In this document: positions 1 through 9,104 of the stretch, piece after piece
Position numbering within the stretch: position 1 is the stretch's first letter
Layout: the number at the start of each line of letters is the position of its first letter
Assembly: GCA_943329665.2 (NCBI GenBank)
Contig: CALQEU020000005.1
Coordinates: 1 to 64,000 of the forward strand
Length of the DNA stretch: 64,000 nt
Direction of reading: 5' to 3'
Source: JAJTFW01 sp903922455
Lineage (GTDB): Bacteria; Bacteroidota; Bacteroidia; AKYH767-A; OLB10
Program-made: the position numbers and the translations under genes
The notes under the pieces: model-generated
Told to the model about the DNA's origin: nothing
What the model saw: the letters and a program-made list of their open reading frames with translations, nothing else
Databases searched by the model: none

Positions 1-26
1 GACCGAGTCATTTACGGCAATTAACA

Positions 27-56
27 GTCAAAAGGGGCATCGAGCCCCGCTTTGAC
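27..56. other. Strong stem-loop of unknown role
   Basis: Arms GTCAAA (27-32) and TTTGAC (51-56) enclose a second helix GGGGC (34-38) / GCCCC (44-48) with a five-base loop, leaving single-base bulges. No T-run follows on either strand, so it is not a normal intrinsic terminator. It lies downstream of the M61 peptidase gene. Nothing else in 1-155 looks coding. It could be part of an RNA or repeat that continues outside the window. Confidence 0.4.
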
Positions 57-155
57 TGAGCAAACAAAACCTTCAGGATCGCGATGTATTTATGCAATCA
101 ATTAGTTCCTGTTGGCTATTTACCGGTCAACGTTTTTTAGGCTTTAACACGTAGC

Positions 156-183
156 CAGAATCTAGCAGCTAGAAGCCAGCAGC
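156..183. repeat. Heptamer repeat tract overlapping a gene end
   Basis: Four degenerate 7-base units (CAGAATC, TAGCAGC, TAGAAGC, CAGCAGC) of the same YAGMAKC family as the longer tract at 5625-5687. The tract runs into the 3' end of the M61 peptidase gene: the minus-strand stop codon TAG (171-169) and the last codons (Ala-Ala-Gly-Phe) are made of repeat units. Confidence 0.7.
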
Positions 184-1968
184 TAATCGTAGCCACTTCT
201 TATAATTATTACTCTTTTGTTCGGATACGGTGCTTGATTTATTCAAGGTGTACTTGACATAAGGTGTATTTACTAAAGTGAGTGCAATCGATTTCATATA
301 TCCATTTCGGTTTAACAAAATTGTTACTTTATCACCAGGAGCTTTCATAGAAATTACTTTATTGAGATCGTCACCTATGCGATATTGATCCATGGCGATA
401 AGTTCATCGTTTACATTGATGCCTGCTGTCCATGCCGGTGAATTGCGTACAATGGAGGTTACCATTAATTTTCCTGAGGTGAAAGATGAATTGATTCCGC
501 TAAATGTGGTTACTAATTTTTCATTCAAATCCACTAAGGAAATTCCGAGCTGACTAACTACTTTCTCTATAGGCAAGGGAGCCGTTGAGTTTACAGCACT
601 CTTAAAAAAGGAATCCATGTTTTTTCTAGTTAATCGCTCCACCACTTTCATCACATCTACTTGGGTGTAGGCTTTATCATTCTTTACATAAAATTCCTGG
701 TACATCTCCTTCATAAAATCATCTAGAGATTTTTCACCATTCGTTGCATTAATAATTTCCATATCCAGCAAAGCACCTACTACTGATCCTTTCGTATAAT
801 AGGAGACAGTTGCATTTGAAGAGTTTTCATAGGAACGATAATACTTTATCCATGCATCAAGACTTGATTCTGTTAACGATTGAAAAGCAGCTCCTTTTTG
901 ATTACTGCAATACGACATATTTCCAGCAAGCGTTTGTAAGTATTCTGTCTCACTAGAAAAACCACAACGATAAGTAATCAAATCATCATAATAAGCGGTG
1001 AATCCTTCGGCTAACCAAAGCAAGTTGGTATAATTTTCTTCACTATAATTAAATGGCCCTAAGGGTACAGGACGAAATCTTTTCACATTCCACAAATGAA
1101 AATATTCGTGAGCTACCAAACTTAAAAAACCAACATAAGTTGCAGTATTAGTGTATCCCCATTTATTGGCTTGCAATGTTGTTGAATTTTTATGCTCGAG
1201 TCCACCTCCCCCACTGTTCATATTATGAATAAAGAAAACATACTTGTTGCAAGGATGTGATCCATAAATAGAAGTACATTCATCCACAATTCGTGTCATA
1301 TCTTTTTTCAAACGATCCACATCAAAATTCCCTTCTCCAAACATGGCTACTTCATGCGGCACACCTGCAGCGGTAAAAGAAAATACCAAATGATTTCCAA
1401 TTTCGAAGGGAGCATCAACCAACTCATCATAATTAGGAGCTTTCAACTTCCAAGGATTACTTTCACTTACACGATCGAGTGCCACTGAAATTACTTTCCA
1501 TGTAGGTGCAGGAACTATGGTGACAGTCACGGGATTCTTGATATGCTCTTCGATAAACATAAAAATACTTGAACCATTAAGGAATGCATGTTCATCATCA
1601 ATAAAACTTGTGCGTACACTTAATTCAAAAGCATAAACTTGATAATGAATTTTCAAACTCGATTTTCCTTTGGATTGAACTTTCCAGGTATTCTTATCTA
1701 CTTTCTCGCAACTCAACAACTTTCCATCATTATCCATCACTTCAAAAACATCAACAAAGCGAGAAAATTCACGGATCATGTACGAACCTGGAATCCATAC
1801 AGGAAGCTTAACATCCAATACATCTGCTTTATTTCCATCCACCTGCATAATTACATCTACATAGTGGGTTTGAGGCTGCGGAAAAGAAACCGTATAATTA
1901 ATTTCAACCGCTTGGGATGAAAGGGTAGTCAATAAAAAGAGGAGGACAATACTAACTTTATTTCGCAT
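169..1968 (-). CDS. M61 family metallopeptidase with PDZ domain
   Basis: Secreted zinc peptidase of the glycyl-aminopeptidase (M61) type, acting in the periplasm or at the cell surface. A signal peptide covers about residues 1-20. The N-terminal beta domain is followed by the gluzincin motif HEYFH at 287-291 and the downstream glutamate segment LAEGFTAYY near 322-330, as expected for an M1/M61-like active site. A PDZ domain lies at about 490-565 (segment NSPAWTAGINVNDELI). The length of 599 residues is normal for bacterial M61 proteins. The final residues (AAGF) and the stop codon are formed by a heptamer repeat tract, so the C-terminus may have been altered by repeat growth. The substrate cannot be read from sequence. 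Confidence 0.9.
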   Translation of the reverse strand: MRNKVSIVLLFLLTTLSSQAVEINYTVSFPQPQTHYVDVIMQVDGNKADVLDVKLPVWIPGSYMIREFSRFVDVFEVMDNDGKLLSCEKVDKNTWKVQSKGKSSLKIHYQVYAFELSVRTSFIDDEHAFLNGSSIFMFIEEHIKNPVTVTIVPAPTWKVISVALDRVSESNPWKLKAPNYDELVDAPFEIGNHLVFSFTAAGVPHEVAMFGEGNFDVDRLKKDMTRIVDECTSIYGSHPCNKYVFFIHNMNSGGGGLEHKNSTTLQANKWGYTNTATYVGFLSLVAHEYFHLWNVKRFRPVPLGPFNYSEENYTNLLWLAEGFTAYYDDLITYRCGFSSETEYLQTLAGNMSYCSNQKGAAFQSLTESSLDAWIKYYRSYENSSNATVSYYTKGSVVGALLDMEIINATNGEKSLDDFMKEMYQEFYVKNDKAYTQVDVMKVVERLTRKNMDSFFKSAVNSTAPLPIEKVVSQLGISLVDLNEKLVTTFSGINSSFTSGKLMVTSIVRNSPAWTAGINVNDELIAMDQYRIGDDLNKVISMKAPGDKVTILLNRNGYMKSIALTLVNTPYVKYTLNKSSTVSEQKSNNYKKWLRLAAGF

Positions 1969-2047
1969 ATCATTACTTTGTTAAACAAGTATGGCGAAAA
2001 TAATAAATCTAAATTTGAACAGCAATAAATTGGAGGAACAGAATCAA

Positions 2048-2416
2048 TTAAAACTTTGGACGACGCTTCCCATCTCTAAAAAACACTCTTTTCAAATGAC
2101 GTTCGGTAAGTACATAGATTATAGTCAGAGAAGTTAAAACAAATCCGCTCAATATATAAAACATCTTATGAGCTATTGTCGAAGTTGAAAAATAAATTTC
2201 GGTGATCACTAGCAACAGTAAAATTAAACTCGCTAACACCATTAAACACTTTCCCGCATAAATATTACTTTCGAACCAAGTGTCTTCATTGCGCTTTGAA
2301 GCTTTTGTCTTATAACCTAAGACACCCTCCATCGAGCTGGCACTTTTGTTCAACTTCAAACCGAGTGAAAAGAAACACAAGGTCATTACTAAGCTTAAAA
2401 TTAAATATCCATTCAT
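2048..2416 (-). CDS. SdpI/YhfL family small membrane protein
   Basis: A 122-residue protein with three predicted transmembrane helices (about residues 3-20, 56-75 and 85-105). Between helices 1 and 2 is the family signature GYKTKASKRNEDTWFESNIYAGK, quoted here only by its landmarks: GYKT at 34-37, the N-E-D-T-W segment, and YAGK. In Bacillus, SdpI confers immunity to the SdpC toxin and signals to a repressor, but most family members in Bacteroidota stand alone and have no shown immunity role. No toxin gene is nearby, so an immunity function is not supported. The basic C-terminus (RDGKRRPKF) should be cytoplasmic. Confidence 0.75.
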   Translation of the reverse strand: MNGYLILSLVMTLCFFSLGLKLNKSASSMEGVLGYKTKASKRNEDTWFESNIYAGKCLMVLASLILLLLVITEIYFSTSTIAHKMFYILSGFVLTSLTIIYVLTERHLKRVFFRDGKRRPKF

Positions 2417-2622
2417 AAAAGCCGGAAACTAGGGGTTTTTCAGAGCAAAATTAAAATAATTCCAACTAACTTTCAAATTTATTTTATACCGACGTTATAT
2501 ACAAAGAAGTCCAGTCGATTAATCGTACCTCCTCATTCTCGACCTACGTAAAATACCACAAGTCAAGGTAAATCGGTACAATAAAAAATACTTTTTGAGC
2601 TAGAATATGATTGCATTCAGTA

Positions 2623-3291
2623 TTACTTACTTCCACCCATCATTTTCATCATATCGGCTTGCGTCATCAACTTATAATCAGAAGAAACGGCAAACTCAGT
2701 ATCGCCTACATTCTCCATTCTTACTTCTTTAGCAGTCATTCTCACACTCATTTCTCCTGTTTTCATTGAAAATTCAAGAGGGAAACCTTTGATTTCAGAC
2801 ATCTGAAAATACCAAGAGCCATTCGATTTAATTTTGTCCGAATACCATACAATCATATCCTTTTCGCCTGGGGTACTTAACATTGCCTTTTTGCAATCAA
2901 ATCCAGCAATATTCTTAGTTTCTCCAGCAATTAGTTTAACAACCGCTTTTTTAGTGTCAGAATTTTCCTTTTCCACTTCTGCTTTTGTGGATTCCATGGC
3001 TAATTTATTACCCATTAAATCCATCAACAAAACCACTTTATCCTTCAATATCAATACATCGCTTTGCATTCCCATTCCCATAGGCATTCTTAGCTTTACT
3101 AAATCGCCTTTGAACCACATTTCCGTTTCTGCAGGCATCATTTCTAACTCTTCCTTCGTCATACTTGATTCTGCATAAGACATATTGTATTTTATATATC
3201 CGCTCGGTCCTTGAGCACGAGAATATAATGATAAAAACAAGGTTAATACGATTACTAAATGGAAACGGCAATTGAAGAGGATGTTTTTCAT
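2623..3291 (-). CDS. Secreted DUF4412-like protein
   Basis: A 222-residue exported protein with a signal peptide ending near SRAQG (about residue 27). The body contains segments typical of DUF4412-type proteins of Bacteroidota: EMWFKGDLVKLRM, IAGFDCKKA and IVWYSDKI, the last being the usual W-[YF]-[ST]-x-x-[IL] strand. These proteins are probably lipocalin/LolA-like beta folds of the periplasm; no activity is established. The C-terminus is Met-rich (MTQADMMKMMGG), and several other Met clusters (MPMGMGM) might bind a soft metal, but that is inference. A minus-7 box lies only 4 bases before the start codon. Confidence 0.7.
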   Translation of the reverse strand: MKNILFNCRFHLVIVLTLFLSLYSRAQGPSGYIKYNMSYAESSMTKEELEMMPAETEMWFKGDLVKLRMPMGMGMQSDVLILKDKVVLLMDLMGNKLAMESTKAEVEKENSDTKKAVVKLIAGETKNIAGFDCKKAMLSTPGEKDMIVWYSDKIKSNGSWYFQMSEIKGFPLEFSMKTGEMSVRMTAKEVRMENVGDTEFAVSSDYKLMTQADMMKMMGGSK

Positions 3292-3295
3292 AAAA

Positions 3296-3303
3296 CAAAG
3301 ATA
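3296..3303 (-). promoter_or_regulatory. Bacteroidota minus-7 promoter box (TATCTTTG)
   Basis: TATCTTTG on the minus strand matches the Bacteroidota consensus TAnnTTTG. Only 4 bases separate it from the ATG at 3291, so transcription should start at or within a couple of bases of the start codon. Confidence 0.65.
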
Positions 3304-3345
3304 TCATTTAGCTCTCAAATCAACCTATATAATTTTTATTTTTCG

Positions 3346-3353
3346 TAAGTTTG
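3346..3353 (+). promoter_or_regulatory. Bacteroidota minus-7 promoter box (TAAGTTTG)
   Basis: TAAGTTTG matches TAnnTTTG, 19 bases before the ATG of the dipeptidyl peptidase gene. It is divergent from the minus-7 box at 3296-3303, so the two genes share a compact divergent promoter region of about 80 bases. Confidence 0.6.
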
Positions 3354-3372
3354 AGGAACAAATAATAATCAT

Positions 3373-5562
3373 ATGCAAATCCACTTAAAAACCATTGTTT
3401 CAATACTTTTACTCTCTTATCTTCCCTTCCTATCCGTAAATGCCCAAGAAGGAATGCTTCAAGTGGAAGATATTTATGGAAGCTCGACCCTTTTTGCAAG
3501 AACCATTGGTGGATTTAATTCCATGAATAACGACGATTTTTATACGAGCATAGAAACCATCTTGAAAGAAAAATACATTATCCAATATAGTTTTAGCACG
3601 GGAAAAGCAGTAGATACCATTTTACGTCCTTCACAACTTTTCGCTTTTAAAGAAGCGATTGAATTTAGCTCGTATTTATTCAGTGATGATGAAAGAAAAA
3701 TATTGTTGAGTGTGAATTCAGAATCCATTTATCGACATTCTACCAAAGAAGATTATTATCTTTTTGATAGAGATAACAACAAACTCTTTAAGGTCACTAA
3801 CAACGGCAAATCAATGTATGGTACTTTTTCACCTGATGGAAGTAAACTAGCTTATGTTCGAGAAAACAATCTTTTTATTTGGGACACAAAATCGAAAGTA
3901 GAAAAAGCAATTACGACTGATGGTGTAAAGAATAAAATTATTAATGGCGCTACCGATTGGGTTTACGAGGAAGAATTTTCTATGGATGTGGCCTTTGGAT
4001 GGTCTGCGGATGGAAATAATATTTCTTACTATCAATTTAACGAAAGTGATGTAAAGGAATTTAACCTCACAACTTACGGCGAACTTTATCCAAAGGAAGA
4101 ACTATATAAATATCCTAAAGCGGGTGAGAAAAACTCCATTGTAGCCTTGTATAACTACAATTTTGTGAGTAACAAAGCCACAGAAATTTTTAAAACGGAT
4201 GCGGATTGGGAATACATTCCAAGAGTTAAATGGACAAAAAACGCAGATGTATTAAGTTTTCAAAGAACCAATCGTCATCAAAATCAATTGGAGTTAATAC
4301 TTTATTCAGTTTCTACAGGTAAAAGTAGTGTCGTACTCAGCGAACAAAACAAATCGTTTATTGAAATTACAGATGATTTAACTTTCTTGAAAGATGGAAA
4401 AAGGTTCATTTGGACCTCTACGCAAAGTGGGTATAATCATATTTATTTATACGGCATCGATGGAAAAATGATAAAACAAATTACGTCGGGAAATTTTGAT
4501 GTTACTCAATATTTTGGATTTGATGAGAAGTCAAGCACCTTCTATTATCAGTGTGCGGAAAGAAGTCCGATGGAACGACATATTTATTCCATCACACTCA
4601 ATGGCAAGAAAAAAGCGCTGACTACGATTGCAGGAATACACAAAGCAGAATTTAGCTCTGGATTAAAATACTTCGCCGACACCTACTCTAGTTTCGACAC
4701 CCCTTTTACCTGTACATTGAACCAAAACGACGGAAAATTATTAAGAACTTTAGAAGACAATAAAAGCGTAAGACAAACTCTTACTACTTTTCGTCTTGGA
4801 AAAATTGATACGCTTAGTTTCACAACACAAGATGGAACTCGATTGTATGGATGGATGATTACTCCTCCAAATTTTGATGCGAACAAAAAGTATCCGTTGT
4901 TGATGCATGTTTATGGGGGCCCAGGAGTGCAAACTGTCACCAACGATTGGGATGGACCCAACTATTTATGGCATCAACTGCTTGCACAAAAGGGATACAT
5001 TGTAGTTAGTTTTGATAATAGAGGAACTCCAGGCAGAGGATTGGAATTTGCAAATTGCATTTACAAAGACATGGGTAATTTAGAAGTACAAGATCAGTTA
5101 AGTGCTGCTCAATTTATGAAAGGTAAATCCTATGTAGACGGAGATCGCCTTGGTGTTTGGGGATGGAGTTTTGGCGGTTATATGACGACATTACTTATGA
5201 CCAAAGGAAATGGAATATTTAAAGCAGGAATTGCTGTAGCTCCTGTTACCAACTGGAAATTCTACGATAGCATTTACACGGAGCGATATTTACAAACACC
5301 AAAAGAAAATGCAAAAGGATACGATGATAATTCACCCATCAACTTTGCAAAAGATTTAAAAGGGAAATTATTGTTAGTACATGGATCAACGGATGATAAT
5401 GTACATATGCAAAACAGCATGGATTTTGTAACGGCACTTGTGAAAGCGAATAAACAATTTGATTTATTTATTTACCCTAATAAAAATCACAGTATCCGTG
5501 GTGGGACAACAAGATTACATCTTTATACGATGATGACGAATCATCTTGTGAAGAATTTGTAG
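3373..5562 (+). CDS. Dipeptidyl peptidase IV (S9 family serine peptidase)
   Basis: Exported prolyl dipeptidyl peptidase that removes X-Pro or X-Ala dipeptides from peptides. A signal peptide covers about residues 1-24 (ends NAQE). Residues about 90-460 form the eight-bladed DPP-IV N-terminal propeller, including the DPP-IV marker segment DWVYEEEF, whose paired glutamates bind the substrate amino group. The C-terminal alpha/beta-hydrolase domain carries GWSFGGY with Ser599, the DD pair 674-675 in GSTDDNVH, and His706 in NKNHSIRGG. The length of 729 is normal for the family, and the catalytic triad is intact. It is a single-gene unit with its own minus-7 box; downstream is a repeat-filled gap. 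Confidence 0.93.
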   Translation: MQIHLKTIVSILLLSYLPFLSVNAQEGMLQVEDIYGSSTLFARTIGGFNSMNNDDFYTSIETILKEKYIIQYSFSTGKAVDTILRPSQLFAFKEAIEFSSYLFSDDERKILLSVNSESIYRHSTKEDYYLFDRDNNKLFKVTNNGKSMYGTFSPDGSKLAYVRENNLFIWDTKSKVEKAITTDGVKNKIINGATDWVYEEEFSMDVAFGWSADGNNISYYQFNESDVKEFNLTTYGELYPKEELYKYPKAGEKNSIVALYNYNFVSNKATEIFKTDADWEYIPRVKWTKNADVLSFQRTNRHQNQLELILYSVSTGKSSVVLSEQNKSFIEITDDLTFLKDGKRFIWTSTQSGYNHIYLYGIDGKMIKQITSGNFDVTQYFGFDEKSSTFYYQCAERSPMERHIYSITLNGKKKALTTIAGIHKAEFSSGLKYFADTYSSFDTPFTCTLNQNDGKLLRTLEDNKSVRQTLTTFRLGKIDTLSFTTQDGTRLYGWMITPPNFDANKKYPLLMHVYGGPGVQTVTNDWDGPNYLWHQLLAQKGYIVVSFDNRGTPGRGLEFANCIYKDMGNLEVQDQLSAAQFMKGKSYVDGDRLGVWGWSFGGYMTTLLMTKGNGIFKAGIAVAPVTNWKFYDSIYTERYLQTPKENAKGYDDNSPINFAKDLKGKLLLVHGSTDDNVHMQNSMDFVTALVKANKQFDLFIYPNKNHSIRGGTTRLHLYTMMTNHLVKNL

Positions 5563-5585
5563 GGAAGGTTGTTAGTTTTTACTTG

Positions 5586-5687
5586 TTAGTCGCGAGGATT
5601 CGCGATTAGATGTTTTGTATATGATAGAAGCCAGAAGCTAGAAGCCAGAAGCCAGAAGCTAGAAGCTAGAAGCTAGAAGCCAGCTGC
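5586..5687. repeat. Palindromic repeat plus heptamer tract
   Basis: Two repeat types lie side by side between two plus-strand genes. Positions 5590-5605 are the perfect inverted repeat TCGCGA-GGAT-TCGCGA, within a 29-base stretch (5586-5614) matching 20650-20678 at 24 of 29 bases. Positions 5625-5687 are nine 7-base units, eight of them YAGAAGC (T or C first) and the last CAGCTGC. The same heptamer family occurs at 156-183. No ORF of note is present. Confidence 0.85.
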
Positions 5688-5746
5688 GTTGATGAAGTTG
5701 ATCAATGAAAGACTTTCCATATCTTTATACATGCTAACTTAGAACA

Positions 5747-6238
5747 ATGAAATCACATCCTACCCACTTCATCCTATTTATCTTCCTTTCTCTTATTTTT
5801 TCTAGCGCTACAGAAAGCTTTGCTCAAGGAATTCCATCGGAACTTTTAGATTGGAAAGGAACGTGGTACGCTATACAAAAGAAAGACACCTTATTTGAAC
5901 GTTGGGAGTTAATGGAAGATGGAACGTTGAAAGGAGAGTCGTGGGTAATCAAACAAAACAAAGATTCGGTACACAGCGAATTTCTTCGAGTGTATGCCGA
6001 TGCGCAAACCATAATTTATGAACCCACTGTAAAATCACAACATGGAGATAAACCAATGCCTTTTCACTTGATTTTACAAACCTCAAGCTATTGGATGTTC
6101 TACAATGAAAAAAATGATTTTCCTAAATTTATTACATACAAAAGAATTTCCGAAAATCAACTCAAAGCGGTGATCAGTAATTCTGATAATCCGGATAAAA
6201 CCAATAGCATGGAGTTTAATTTTACTCGCTATAAATAG
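5747..6238 (+). CDS. Secreted protein, DUF6265-like
   Basis: A 163-residue exported protein with a signal peptide of about 26 residues ending in ESFAQG. The mature part begins with a short lipocalin-like segment (LLDWKGTWYAIQKKDTLFERWELMEDG, landmarks GTW and ERWE) followed by alternating beta strands and ends NFTRYK. This pattern (G-T-W ... E-x-W ... F-x-R) resembles DUF6265 proteins, beta-barrel-like periplasmic proteins of unknown function. A TATCTTTA box at 5720-5727 is a plausible promoter, giving a leader of about 15 bases. It stands alone between a repeat tract and folK. Confidence 0.6.
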   Translation: MKSHPTHFILFIFLSLIFSSATESFAQGIPSELLDWKGTWYAIQKKDTLFERWELMEDGTLKGESWVIKQNKDSVHSEFLRVYADAQTIIYEPTVKSQHGDKPMPFHLILQTSSYWMFYNEKNDFPKFITYKRISENQLKAVISNSDNPDKTNSMEFNFTRYK

Positions 6239-6356
6239 AAAATGCCATTTGTCTGTAACGACATCTAGCCCAATTGAACACGCTCACTAAAGTTTATTTT
6301 TCGAATAGTTTATACACAAATTGAGCATTGAAACACCTCACAAAAACATATAAACG

Positions 6357-6364
6357 TATCTTTG
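6357..6364 (+). promoter_or_regulatory. Bacteroidota minus-7 promoter box (TATCTTTG)
   Basis: TATCTTTG lies 4 bases before the folK start codon at 6369. The FolK fold begins almost at that methionine (GSN at residues 10-12), so no later start is available and the mRNA is probably leaderless. Confidence 0.65.
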
Positions 6365-6368
6365 CAAT

Positions 6369-6869
6369 ATGTTACATCAGGCGGTTTTACTCTTGGGTAG
6401 TAATGAAGGAAATTCATTGCAAAACTTGACTTTTGCCGAAAATGAAATTTCAAAATGGGTCGGGCAAATTAAGGAAGCTTCATCAATTTACAACAGTGAA
6501 GCGTGGGGTAAAAAAGACCAATCGGATTTTCTAAACAAAGTTGTTCTCGTTGAAACTGCGCTTAATCCCATCGCATTACTAAAGACCTTACTTACCATCG
6601 AACAAAGTGCGGGAAGAATTAGAATGGAGAAATGGGGTCCACGTACATTAGATATCGATATACTATATTTTGACGACATCGTTTATAAAGACGATCAATT
6701 GACGATACCACATGCTGGAATAAGTACTCGAAGATTTACCTTAGTACCTTTATGTGAAATTCTTGCAGATCAAATCCATCCTGTATCAGGAAAGAAAAAT
6801 CAATGGATGCTTGATCACTGCGAAGATCAAGGTCAGGTTAATATATATACCCCCTTTAATTATGAGTAA
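6369..6869 (+). CDS. folK: 2-amino-4-hydroxy-6-hydroxymethyldihydropteridine diphosphokinase
   Basis: Cytosolic folate-pathway enzyme that transfers pyrophosphate from ATP to 6-hydroxymethyl-7,8-dihydropterin. The N-terminal strand with LLLGSNEGN (residues 7-15) and the signature GPRTLDIDILYFDD (about 92-105, containing the two metal-binding Asp residues) are intact. The length of 166 residues is usual. Its stop codon lies inside the start of the next gene (ATGAGTAA, 8-base overlap), so folK and the deoxynucleoside kinase are translationally coupled, an arrangement linking folate and nucleotide supply. Confidence 0.95.
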   Translation: MLHQAVLLLGSNEGNSLQNLTFAENEISKWVGQIKEASSIYNSEAWGKKDQSDFLNKVVLVETALNPIALLKTLLTIEQSAGRIRMEKWGPRTLDIDILYFDDIVYKDDQLTIPHAGISTRRFTLVPLCEILADQIHPVSGKKNQWMLDHCEDQGQVNIYTPFNYE

Positions 6870-7506
6870 ATCGATGCCTTATCAGTACATTGCCATTGAA
6901 GGGAATATTGGAGCTGGAAAAACTTCTCTTGCAAAAATATTATCTACGAAATTCAATGCATCATTAGTATTAGAAGAATTTGCGGAAAATACTTTCCTCC
7001 CACAGTTTTACGAAAATCCCGAACGATTTGCTTTTCCCTTGGAGATGTCTTTTTTAGCTGAACGTTTTCAGCAAATAGCGAGTGAACAGCGGAAAGCATT
7101 TGATAAAGGACAATTACTTATTGGAGATTATATCTTTGAAAAAAGCTTACTCTTTGCTCGAGTAAATTTAAAGGGAGCAGAGATGAACCTCTTTAATCGA
7201 TTTTATGATCTCATAGCAAAAGATCTTCAAAAGCCCGACTTAATTCTTTATCTTCATAAAAAGACCGATTTGCTTCTTGAAAACATAAATTTAAGAGGTA
7301 GGTCATATGAAAAAAGTATTCCAGCCGAATATCTAGATCAAGTCAGTGAGAAATACTTAAATTACCTTCAATCTCTTGAAAATCAAAGAGTTATTATTCT
7401 TAAATCCGACCAATTAGATTTTGTTAATGTGCATAATGATCTCCTGTATATTCTAGATTTATTACAAAACGATCATCCAACTAAGGTACTAAACATTTGT
7501 CCCTAA
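6862..7506 (+). CDS. Deoxynucleoside kinase (dNK/dGK family)
   Basis: Cytosolic kinase that phosphorylates deoxynucleosides for salvage. The P-loop GNIGAGKTSL follows directly after the first strand (IAIEG); ERF and the LRGR-type lid (LENINLRGRSYEKSIP) are typical of the family, as is a final alpha-helical tail. I chose the ATG at 6862, which overlaps the folK stop by 8 bases; a second ATG at 6874 is an alternative. An upstream in-frame methionine at 6754 would place 36 extra residues inside folK and is rejected. The product is 214 residues, the usual length for bacterial dNKs. Base preference (dA/dG versus dC/dT) cannot be read safely. Confidence 0.9.
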   Translation: MSKSMPYQYIAIEGNIGAGKTSLAKILSTKFNASLVLEEFAENTFLPQFYENPERFAFPLEMSFLAERFQQIASEQRKAFDKGQLLIGDYIFEKSLLFARVNLKGAEMNLFNRFYDLIAKDLQKPDLILYLHKKTDLLLENINLRGRSYEKSIPAEYLDQVSEKYLNYLQSLENQRVIILKSDQLDFVNVHNDLLYILDLLQNDHPTKVLNICP

Positions 7507-7551
7507 GAAAGTTAATTAAATACGATCTAAATGGTTTCAAATTAGGGAGAT

Positions 7552-7573
7552 TACTTTTGTTTACTTAGTTTTG
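7552..7573 (+). promoter_or_regulatory. Tandem minus-7 boxes before the OmpA gene
   Basis: TACTTTTG (7552-7559) and TAGTTTTG (7566-7573) both match TAnnTTTG and lie 38 and 24 bases before the ATG at 7598. Either or both may drive the OmpA-family gene. Confidence 0.5.
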
Positions 7574-7597
7574 TACTCTAATAAAAATTGTTTGCGC

Positions 7598-9091
7598 ATG
7601 AAAATCAAAAGTTTACTCTGTATTATCCTACTTTCAACCAGTTTGTCTTCGATAGCACAAACAGAAACAAGTAGCAGTTCAAATTATGGTTTACCAAAAA
7701 AATCTGATTTCGATCGTTGGTCGGTTGGAGTTACTTTTGGTGCCAGCAATCTAGCTGGTGATTTATTAAAAGGCGGTCAAAACAATAGCCGCTTGTTAGA
7801 AAGTAGTTTTGTTAAACCAGCATTTGGTTTACAAGTTCACAATCAGCTTACGCACTCTATTGGTTTAAGAGCTCGTGGTATTATTTCTAGTTTCGGCGGA
7901 AATGATGTTGAGTATTTAGATAGTAATTATCTAAGTGTTCAATTTCCTGGATCAGGAGGAGTTCCAACTAAAGAATGGGCTGTTGACTATGAAAGTAAAA
8001 TGTATGAAGGTACATTAGAAATGACTTACAATTTTGGAAATATTTCATTCTTGAATAGAAATAAGAATTTCCACATGGTGGCCACACTTGGAATTGGATT
8101 TTTTAATTTCGATGCTGAAGTAAAATCCGACTCTAGTAATTCCATCTTACTTCGTAAATCTGGAAACATAACTGAGTTAATGATTCCTATGAGCATTGGA
8201 TTTAAATACAAAATCAACAAAATTGATATTGGTTTATCTTTAGATTATCGCAAAACATTTACTGATAATGTTGATGCTACAGAAAAAACGTATTCTGAGT
8301 ACGACAATTATATCATGGCAACCGTGGGTGTCAACTATACTTTCGGAAAGAAGAACAAGCCGATGGAATGGGTGAATCCGATGGAAGTTGTTTACAACGA
8401 CCTTGCGGATATAAAAGAGAAGATCGATATTTTAAGTGGCGATAAAGATAAGGATGGTGTTTCGGATTTATTCGACAAAGACAACAGTACCGTTGAAGGC
8501 TCTAAAGTTTATGGTGATGGAACTTCTGTTGATACAGACGGCGATGGTATCATTGACAGTAAAGATGGCGATCCATTTACTGCTAAGGGAGCTAAAGTAG
8601 ATGCAAATGGTCAAGAGATGGATACGGATGGTGATGGTGTTGCTGATAGTCGCGATTTAGAACCAAGTACAGGAGCTGGATCATTAGTAAACTTCCAAGG
8701 AGTAACTATTGCGAAACCAGGTGAGTTTGGTGCAGATGGTGTTAGTGGTTCAAATGGAAAAAATGGAACAGGATTTTTACCGTCTGTATTCTTCGATTTA
8801 GGATCTGCTACGATCAAAGCTAACTTCAACGACCGTATTTTAGTAATCGCAAGAGTATTGCAAGCTAACCCTGAATTGAAAGTAAAAATTACAGGAAATT
8901 GTGATATCCGCGGTAACGAAAATGAGAATATTAAATTAGGTCAACGTCGTGCAGATAATGTAATGAATCATTTGATTAAGCAATACGGAATTGATGCCTC
9001 TCGTTTGAGTACTGGATCAAAAGGAGAGAAAGAGCCAATGGCTACTTCATTGAATCCAATGAATCGCAGAGTTGATTTCGCGGTTGAGTAA
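7598..9091 (+). CDS. OmpA family outer-membrane protein with TSP3 calcium repeats
   Basis: A major-envelope-protein type. The ATG at 7598 begins a clean signal peptide (MKIKSLLCIILL ... SIAQ); an upstream TTG at 7571 would add a non-signal extension and is rejected. About residues 30-260 form a beta-barrel (VGVTFGASNLAGDL, ATVGVNYTFGKK). Residues about 280-370 hold thrombospondin type 3 repeats with Asp-rich calcium loops (DKDKDGVSD, DTDGDGIID, DTDGDGVAD). The C-terminal OmpA domain (about 390-497) binds peptidoglycan: the GNCDIRGNENENIKLGQRRA segment and the final NRRVDF are diagnostic. An intrinsic terminator follows at once, so this is a monocistron. Confidence 0.92.
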   Translation: MKIKSLLCIILLSTSLSSIAQTETSSSSNYGLPKKSDFDRWSVGVTFGASNLAGDLLKGGQNNSRLLESSFVKPAFGLQVHNQLTHSIGLRARGIISSFGGNDVEYLDSNYLSVQFPGSGGVPTKEWAVDYESKMYEGTLEMTYNFGNISFLNRNKNFHMVATLGIGFFNFDAEVKSDSSNSILLRKSGNITELMIPMSIGFKYKINKIDIGLSLDYRKTFTDNVDATEKTYSEYDNYIMATVGVNYTFGKKNKPMEWVNPMEVVYNDLADIKEKIDILSGDKDKDGVSDLFDKDNSTVEGSKVYGDGTSVDTDGDGIIDSKDGDPFTAKGAKVDANGQEMDTDGDGVADSRDLEPSTGAGSLVNFQGVTIAKPGEFGADGVSGSNGKNGTGFLPSVFFDLGSATIKANFNDRILVIARVLQANPELKVKITGNCDIRGNENENIKLGQRRADNVMNHLIKQYGIDASRLSTGSKGEKEPMATSLNPMNRRVDFAVE

Positions 9092-9104
9092 AGAGATTAT
9101 TTAT

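Noticed and set aside
2048..2416. A toxin-immunity system around the SdpI-like gene
   Set aside because: No SdpC-like or SdpAB-like genes are nearby; SdpI-like proteins are common without toxins.
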